A stretch of DNA of 64,000 bases, taken from positions 28,650,445 to 28,714,444 of the forward strand of contig CM026570.1 in the NCBI GenBank assembly GCA_015143295.1, written 5' to 3'. Source of the stretch: Tetracentron sinense (taxonomy: Eukaryota; Streptophyta; Magnoliopsida; Trochodendrales; Trochodendraceae). The notes beneath the pieces are model-generated. The model was given only the letters and a program-made list of their open reading frames with translations. It made no database searches and had not been told where the DNA came from. Of the stretch, positions 57,394 through 64,000 are shown piece after piece. A program made the translations under genes and the position numbers. Position 1 is the first letter of the stretch. Every line of letters starts with the position of its first letter.

Positions 57394-57512
57394 AGTCTAA
57401 GTTGTGTAAAATTTCTATGGTTTATTATGTGATTATTTATACTAAGGGTTATTCTATGTATGATGCTTGTGATTGTTTGAAATCTACTAATAGTAGTTAC
57501 TTAATCGCACAG
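57377..57512 (+). other. Putative gag-protease intron, element F
   Basis: The 136-bp segment has donor GTGCAAG/GTACGC, a strong branch-point candidate CTACTAAT at 57484-57491, and acceptor TAATCGCACAG/GCGC. Joining gives an in-frame [20 protein letters not shown]. Confidence 0.66.
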
Positions 57513-60500
57513 GCGCTTTATTAGTGAACGAGTGTCTCACCCGTGTGTTGATCGACACAGGATCCACTCACTCCTTTGTGTCACCTAGTTTCGCAAAGGG
57601 ATTTTTGACTGAGTCTACTCTGTTAGAGCGGGAGTTGACCATTGCAACTCCACTCGGCAAGTCAGTTGATACGGACAAGATATTCAGGGATAGTGTGGTT
57701 CAAGTGGGGGAGAATGAACTGTTAGCCGATCTCATCGTCCTAGCTTTTCAAGACTTGGATTTCGATGTCATCTTAGGGATGGATTGGTTGTCAAACCATC
57801 ACGGGAATGTTGCGTGTTTTGAAAAGATGGTGAATTTCAAGCCGGAAGGAGTTAAGCCTTTTCATTTCCGAAGATTGAGAGAAAGGGATATTGCTCGCCT
57901 TACAGCTTTGAGCTTAGCGAACCCCGAAGTACAAAACTCCTCGACTATTCCAGTTGTGAGTGAGTTCTTAGATGTGTTTCCGGAGGAACTTCCCGGGTTA
58001 CCTCCGAATCGGGAGATTGAGTTCGCTATAGAGCTTACTCCGGGCACCGCTCCGATTTCAAGAGCCCCGTATAGAATGGCCCCTATAGAGCTGGAAGAAT
58101 TGAAGAAACAGATTGAGGAGTTACAACAACTTGGTTTCATCCAACCAAGTGTCTCGCCGTGGGGAGCTCCGGTCCTTTTTGTAAAGAAGAAAGACGGGTC
58201 AATGAGAATGTGTATAGACTACCGCAAGTTGAACAAGGTAACTATCAAGAATCGTTATCCCTTGCCAAGGATAGACGACTTGTTCGACCAACTGAAGGGA
58301 GTGAGATTTTTCTCCAAGATTGATCTTAGGTCGGGGTATCATCAGCTAAAGATCAAGTCGGAGGATGTTCTGAAGGCAGCTTTCAGGACTAGGTATGGGC
58401 ATTACGAGTTCCTTGTCATGCCTTTTGGGCTGACAAATGCACCGGCGGCATTCATGGATTTGATGAACCGGGTGTTCCGATCTTACTTGGATCGATGCGT
58501 GATTGTATTCATTGATGACATTTTGGTGTATTCCCAGACACAGGAAGATCACGCACGAGACCTCCGCCTTGCCCTGGAGATGTTGAGAGAGCATAGGCTA
58601 TATGCCAAATTGAGTAAGTGCGAGTTCTGGTTAGAGAAGGTCGTATTTCTTGGACATGTGGTGTCGGCCGAGGGCATTTCGGTAGATCCAACCAAGGTTG
58701 AGGCAGTCATGAGTTGGGAGAGGCCCAAGAGCGTCACAGAGATACGTAGTTTCCTCGGATTGGCAGGCTACTACCGGAGATTTGTGGAGGGATTCTCCAG
58801 TTTGGCTGCACCTCTCACCTACTTGACAAGGAAAAATGCAAAGTTCAGTTAGAGTGACCGATGTGAAGTAAGTTTCCAAGAGTTGAAGAAACGCCTCACC
58901 ACAGCCCCTATCCTTACTGTACTATCTGGACCTTTTCGCTATGAGGTGTATAGTGATGCCTCGCACGTCGGACTCGGGTGTGTCCTAATGCAACACAAGA
59001 AAGTCATTGCCTATGCATCAAGGCAGTTGAAAGAGCATGAAAAGAACTACCCCACTCACGACTTGGAGCTTGCGGCGGTCGTGTTTGCACTTAAAATTTG
59101 GCGAAATTATCTGTACGGGGTGGAGTTCTATGTGTGCACGAACCACAAGAGCCTCAAGTATCTCTTTTCCCAAAAAGAGCTAAACTTACGACAACGGCGT
59201 TGGATTGAGTTCTTAAAGGACTACGAGTGCACTATCCAATATCACCCGGGAAAAGCAAATGTGGTGGCAAACGCTCTAAGTAGGAAACCATCGGGGTTGT
59301 TGGCTCACATGTTGGTGCGGGAATGGAGACTGTTAGACGATTTGGCAAATCTAGACATCAGTGTGAATGATTCTGTCCGTAGTCCGGTTTTGGCAAATGT
59401 TACAGTTCAGGCGTACCTTATAGACTTGATCCAGGAGTATCAAGCCACAGACACTGACTTGTTGGCTTTCCGGGATAAGGAAGTGGCCAAGGGTAGTACG
59501 GACTTCTCTCTCACTAGTCGAGGTGCTATTACATTCAAGGGAAGGCTTTGTGTCCCAGCCAATGCAGACCTTCGGAGAGAGATTATGGACGAAGCTCACC
59601 GGTCTAAGTATGCAGTGCATCCCGGGGGGACAAAGATGTATCGGAACCTCAAGAGTCACTTTTGGTAGCGAAACATGAAGAGGGAGGTTGCGGAGTATGT
59701 GGCACGGTGTTTGGTGTGGCAACAGGTGAAAGCAGAGCATTTGAGACCGGCGGGTCTTTTGTAGTCTCTCCCTATTCCCTAGTGGAAATGGGAACGTATC
59801 TCTATGGACTTCATCATGGGGTTGCCGAAGACGGTTAGGAAGACCGATGCTATATGGGTAGTTGTTGATAGACTCACGAAGTCCGCTCATTTTTTACCGT
59901 ACCAGACTACATTCAACTCCAATCAGTTAGCGGAGCTATACATCAAGGAAATAGTCCAATTACACGGGGTGCCAGTGAGTATTGTGTCAGATAGAGACCC
60001 AAGATTCACATCCAGGTTTTGGAAAAGTTTTCAAGGTGCAATGGGCTCCCGGTTAGACTTTAGCACAGCTTTCCACCCACAGACCGACGGGCAAACCGAG
60101 AGGGTGAATCAGGTTATTGAAGATATGCTCCGAGCATGTATGCTAGACTTCAAGGGAAGTTGGGAAGATCACCTACCTTTGGTGGAATTCGCTTACAACA
60201 ATAGTTATCAAGAAAGCATAAAATGGCGCATTTCGAGGCTTTGTACGGAAGGAGTTGTAGATCCCCGTTGTATTGGGATGAAGTGGGAGAAAGAAAGATT
60301 TTGGGCCCCGAGTTAATTGAATAAACCGCGGATAGGGTCAAGCTTATCCGGGAGAGGTTAAAAACCGCCCAAGATAGGCAGAAAAGTTATGCCGACAATC
60401 GAATGAGGGATCTTGAATTCCGAGTCGGTGATTTTGTATTTGTAAGGATTTCACCAACCAAGGGTGTTATGCGATTCGGGAAGAGAGGCAAGCTTAGCCC

Positions 60501-60842
60501 GAGATATGTGGGTCCGTTCGAGATCATTGCTCAAGTTGGTGAGGTAGCTTACCGGGTTGCTTTACCCGCTCATATGGCAGTGGTCCACGATGTGTTTCAT
60601 ATCTCCATGCTTCGGAAGTACATCCCAGATCCTTCTCACGTCATCGAGCTTGATCCGGTTGAGATTCGAGAGGACCTCACGTTGGTTGAGAAGCCGATTC
60701 ACATATTGGATCAAAGAGACCAAGTGCTTCGCAACAAGACTATACCGCTAGTCCTAGTGCAATGGCAACATCACGCGAGAGAAGAAGCCACGTGGGAGCG
60801 TTAAGCCGAAGTCAAAGCAAAGTATCCTGGGTTGTTTGAATA
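57513..60842 (+). pseudogene. pol: Pol of element F: complete domain order, several stops
   Basis: The first open part (57524-58852) has protease DTGSTHSF and RT with FIDDILVYS; it ends where TGG became TAG. RNase H and the integrase linker are open at 58883-59668, again ended by a Trp-codon stop (HFWW). Further stops lie near 59761 and 59779. The integrase core is open at 59804-60316 with Asp in SMDFIMGL, Asp in VSDRDPRF and Glu in QTERVNQ, so all three catalytic residues remain. After a frameshift near 60220 and a stop near 60320, the C-terminus resumes at 60403 with the GPF/Y module and chromodomain tail ([24 protein letters not shown]) and a stop in WER-AE near 60802. A decayed but full-length Tekay-type Pol. 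Confidence 0.93.
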
Positions 60843-60921
60843 GGTTTGTGTATATGGCTTGTGATTTTGCTTTGGTTTTGTACATGTATGTATCGGCCAA
60901 ATTTCGGGGATGAAATTTTTA

Positions 60922-60935
60922 TAAGGGGGGGAGAA
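60922..60935 (+). promoter_or_regulatory. Polypurine tract of element F
   Basis: AAGGGGGGGAGAA directly precedes the 3' LTR. Confidence 0.92.
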
Positions 60936-61188
60936 TGTAGCACCCCGGACTTTTTCATCCTTAATTAATAGCACCTTCGTAGCTAATGGGCCGTTTTTAT
61001 AGTCTAATTAATAAATAAGGGAGAAATTGGAAATTTTGAAATGTCAGAAATATTCCTTTTCGAAGTACGAACCCAACGCAAGTTGAATCGTCAAAATCGG
61101 ACGAACGAGTCAAAAGATATGACCAAAACAGTCTGGACCTGCAGGCAATCATAGCTCGGAAGGCACTAAGGACGTAGCTCTAGCTCAG

Positions 61189-61350
61189 ACAACGTATACG
61201 TTGTGCATCCGTTGTGCAACAGACAACGGGTACGTCGTGCAGCAGACAACGTATACGTTGTGCATCCGTTGTGCAATAGACAACGGGTACGTTGTACAGC
61301 CAACAACGTGTACGTTGTACAGCTCACAACGGGCACGTTGTGCATAACAC
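61189..61350 (+). repeat. ACAACGTATACGTTGT palindrome cassette, LTR of F (3')
   Basis: Two ACAACGTATACGTTGT palindromes plus decayed relatives (ACAACGGGTACGTTGT and similar) lie in the slot where B and D carry CCGATCGATCGG units. Confidence 0.88.
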
Positions 61351-61375
61351 AACGTGACAACGGGTTCGGCACCAT

Positions 61376-61660
61376 TCACAGCACAACGTGTTTGGCACTA
61401 TTCACAGCACAACGTGTTTGGCACTATTCACAACACAACGTGTTCAGCACTATTCACAGCACAACGTGTTTGGCACTATTCCCAGCACAACGTGTTTGGC
61501 ACTATTCACAGCACAACGTGTTTGGCACTATTCACAGCACAACGTGTTTAGCACTATTCACAGCACAACATGTTTGGCACTATTCACAGCACAACGTGTT
61601 CAGCACTATTCACAGCACAACGTGTTTGGCACTATTCACAGCACAACGTGTTCGGCACTC
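61376..61660 (+). repeat. 26-bp tandem repeat, 11 units, LTR of F (3')
   Basis: CAACGTGTTTGGCACTATTC plus ACAGCA recurs at exact 26-bp steps from 61384 to 61644, with a few transitions (TTGG/TCAG). It extends the palindrome cassette. The period is not a multiple of three and the long frame across it is not coding. Confidence 0.95.
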
Positions 61661-62646
61661 GTGTTTTTGCAGAAATTTCAGTAAGGGTATTATGGTCTTT
61701 TGGTCGGTTCACTCTTACCTTAAGAGTTTAACCCGAGCCTTTAGGGCTCATTCTCAACACTTATAGGATTTGGGGGATTAGAAGAGAGGAGAAAGGGTTT
61801 CCTAAGCTAGGGTTTTGCTTTTGGAGAAGAATCAAAGGGGTTTTGAGACCCTAGATCACTTCAAGTCCGGTTTTTCTCCAAGATCACGGCTCAAGCACTC
61901 GTGGAGAGCGTTCCCCAAGCTAGGGAAGTAACCCAAGCACGTTTTTGAAAGGGGTTTCTTCCCCAACTCAAGTCTCCTTCAAGCAAAGGTGTTCTTCTTT
62001 CAAGTTGGAGCTTCAATCAAGGTTTCTACCAAGGATCAAGCCTTGATCTAAGGTTAGTACACCCTACTAACTTACCCTAGCAAAAATCTAGGTTTTCCAT
62101 ATAAAAATGTGATTCCTTATATTATGTTTTCCTCCTTATAAAAAGTGTTATCCCCCATTAAATATAAACAAGATAATGGAAAAGGTGTGGCTGTGTGGAT
62201 GGAATGTTGGATGTGGCGATTGGATGCCGAGATGTATGTTGTGTGATGTGTGTGATGGAAATGGTGGATGGGTATTTTACCAATAATGAACTTACCTTGA
62301 TGTTTGGATGGAAAATATGCGCTGAAAAGAACAAGATGAATTATTAAGAAACCTTGCATTGGTTGTGTTTGACAAAATGCCTAAACTATGAATAAACGAC
62401 TTCGATGAAGAAAATGGAAATAGGTTTTATGCATGTGTTCTTATAGACGATGAATTGATCCAATGTCATGTGAATTACTTAAGTTACCTATGATAATATT
62501 ATGAATTGAATTGTAATGCCATATCTCTTTCGTTAAGCGCATTCCCACGATTGTTATTATTGGCACGCACATGAGCACGCATGATAACATGAACCGAGAT
62601 TTCAAGAGCATGTGCATATAATAAACAACAAGAAAATATTGCATGT

Positions 62647-62997
62647 CAAGGAGGTTGGTAGCCCAGGGAGAATTTGGGTACTAGCCTCTGGCTCACAAGA
62701 TAACCCCTAAATCACCTATTGTCAAGGAGGTTGGTAGCCCAGGGAGATTCGGGTGCTAACCTCTGGCTCACAAGAAAACTAAACAAGTAATAAAAATCAC
62801 CTATTGTCAATGAGGTTGGTAGCCCAGGGACATTCGGGTACTAGCCTCTGGCTCACAAGAAAACCAAACATTGCATATCAAGGAGGTTGGTAGCCCAGGG
62901 ACATTCGGGTACTAACCTCTGGCTCACAAGTGCATTGCATATCAAGGAGGTTGGCAGCCCAGGGAGATTCGGGTGCTAGCCTCTGGCTCACAAGTTA
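62647..62997 (+). repeat. Tandem array of five 70-bp units, LTR of F (3')
   Basis: It matches 54751-55097 unit for unit. Confidence 0.93.
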
Positions 62998-63284
62998 CAA
63001 GATGAAAGTTTACAAGATGATGATCATGCATTCATGCATGCACGCATACATGATTTCTACGAGGCATACCGGAACATGACATGGGTTTTTAAGCATGAGT
63101 TTTACCGGTGTTTTCGCATTCATGTACGCACGTCAGGATGCTTGTATTGTATCATGCCTTATACTGTTTCTTTTGTGATGTTTCTATTACTGCTTGTATG
63201 ATATTACTATTGTGTGTTTTTATTATTGTTATGGTCTGCCAGTAGCTTGTACTCGCTGAGTATTCCATGCTCAGCCGTACTTTC

Positions 63285-63425
63285 ATGTCGGTAGGTACTG
63301 AGGGAGCCCTCGACCCGGAGCCTTGGGTCAAGGAAGAGTATATAGAGGAGAGAGAGCCGGCTATTCCATTACAGTCTCAGGCGGACCGAGACCTCGATGT
63401 GTGGCCATACCTCGACTACTGTTGA
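63285..63425 (+). CDS. Small acidic ORF inside 3' LTR of element F (46 codons)
   Basis: It has the same length as 55388-55528, with substitutions giving MSVG, PWVKEEY and DYC at the end. The frame is open. Confidence 0.43.
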   Translation: MSVGTEGALDPEPWVKEEYIEEREPAIPLQSQADRDLDVWPYLDYC

Positions 63426-63709
63426 GGGGAGAGTATGAGAGGGTCTTGTGTATTTTGATATTTTGATAGGTGAGCCTGTCCACCTTAGACTTAGACATGT
63501 CTTGTATTTATGTTAACTTGGAATACTATTTTGGATCATCAGAAGAAATGAAAATTTGTTTACACTTCCGCATATATGTTAGCTTCCGCGCTCTGATTAT
63601 CTTTATTAGTACTGTATTTTATCTTGTGCATTACAGGATGGTTTGATAGGTACGTAGTGTGACACCTAAAATATCCCTAAACTCTTAGGGGGTATTTCGG
63701 GGCGTTACA

Positions 63710-64000
63710 GTGGTTGATCACTTTGAGTAAGATTGGCCGGTGAGGAACCGGAGCTACTGTTGCGGGGATCGAACGTGCTATGTTCGTGGTTTGCAAGCTG
63801 AGGAATCGATACCGAGGAACGGTGTGTCGTGTCTAGTTGGGTAAGATTCGAGTCTTGTATTATTCAAATCTTCTCATTATGAATTTTGTGCTGGACTAGG
63901 TCCCGTGGTTTTTCCCGGAAGAGTTTTTCACGTAAAAATCTTGTGTGTTCAAGTGAGATTGATTGTGTGTGATTGATTAAAATTAAAATTGGTAGAGAAA
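63710..64000 (+). mobile_element. Element E 3' LTR, part after element F
   Basis: It begins with the GTGGT duplication and continues the copia LTR (TGAGTAAGATTGGCCGG..., aligning to about 8830-9125). By comparison with the 5' LTR some 60 bases lie beyond the window edge. Confidence 0.92.

Larger units (their letters stand above)
60936..63709 (+). mobile_element. Element F 3' LTR (full length)
   Basis: It runs TGTAGCACCCCGG to GGGGCGTTACA (2774 bp). It is the only full copy of this LTR in the window, with the repeat block missing from the 5' LTR. The GTGGT duplication follows. Confidence 0.94.

Noticed and set aside
61203-61766. A 187-codon plus-strand frame across the 3' LTR of F
   Set aside because: It is open only because it crosses 26-bp repeats without stops in several frames. 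A 26-bp unit changes frame each copy, and no domain is visible.

Overview
The window is a block of plant repetitive DNA made almost entirely of LTR retrotransposons nested inside one another. I see no host protein gene, rRNA or tRNA gene. The Ty1/copia Sirevirus (SIRE/Maximus type) and the Ty3/gypsy chromoviruses of the Tekay/Del type, with methionine-tRNA primer sites and about 2 to 2.8 kb LTRs, point to a flowering plant with a repeat-rich genome, probably pericentromeric or other heterochromatin. I cannot name the species. Two runs of N (6024-6097 and 39341-39440) are assembly gaps.

Layout. (1) 1-5104 is gypsy element A (+): the right part of its 5' LTR, primer site, an open gag, and a pol truncated in integrase. 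It is followed by the first part of another LTR (5105-6023), which runs into the gap. (2) 6098-7917 holds a badly decayed copia remnant of Tork-like type. (3) From 7918 to beyond the right edge lies copia element E (+), a decayed Sirevirus. Its 5' LTR is 7918-9185, gag/pol 9283-14618, a third envelope-like ORF 50841-52076, and its 3' LTR starts at 52927. E was later split twice. (4) Gypsy element C (-), 15793-50033, sits in E between pol and the third ORF. C was itself split by gypsy element B (-), 21079-30872, in its pol (5-bp duplication CGAGC), and by gypsy element D (+), 32844-47636, in its leader (5-bp duplication ATTTT). (5) Gypsy element F (+), 53766-63709, sits in the 3' LTR of E (duplication GTGGT). 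The order of events is therefore E, then C and later B and D inside C; F arrived any time after E.

How the parts work. Each gypsy element has LTR, Met-tRNA primer site, a leader hairpin, gag with zinc knuckles, then protease, reverse transcriptase, RNase H, integrase and a Tekay-type chromodomain tail, a polypurine tract and LTR. All copies carry inactivating lesions. Element B is the most open, but its integrase catalytic Glu is Lys and it has a frameshift next to protease.

The most interesting signals are shared by otherwise diverged gypsy families. First, a short GT-AG intron-like segment of 136-148 bp lies between gag and protease and would restore a gag-pol fusion when removed, while unspliced RNA stops inside it. 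Second, a small acidic ORF (39 to 51 codons) inside every LTR family keeps a PW(V/I)EE(E/D)Y core. Third, hairpin-forming tandem arrays and palindromic cassettes occupy the same LTR positions although their sequences are unrelated. Element D appears twice in tandem with error-rich ends facing the gap, which I read as an assembly artefact.
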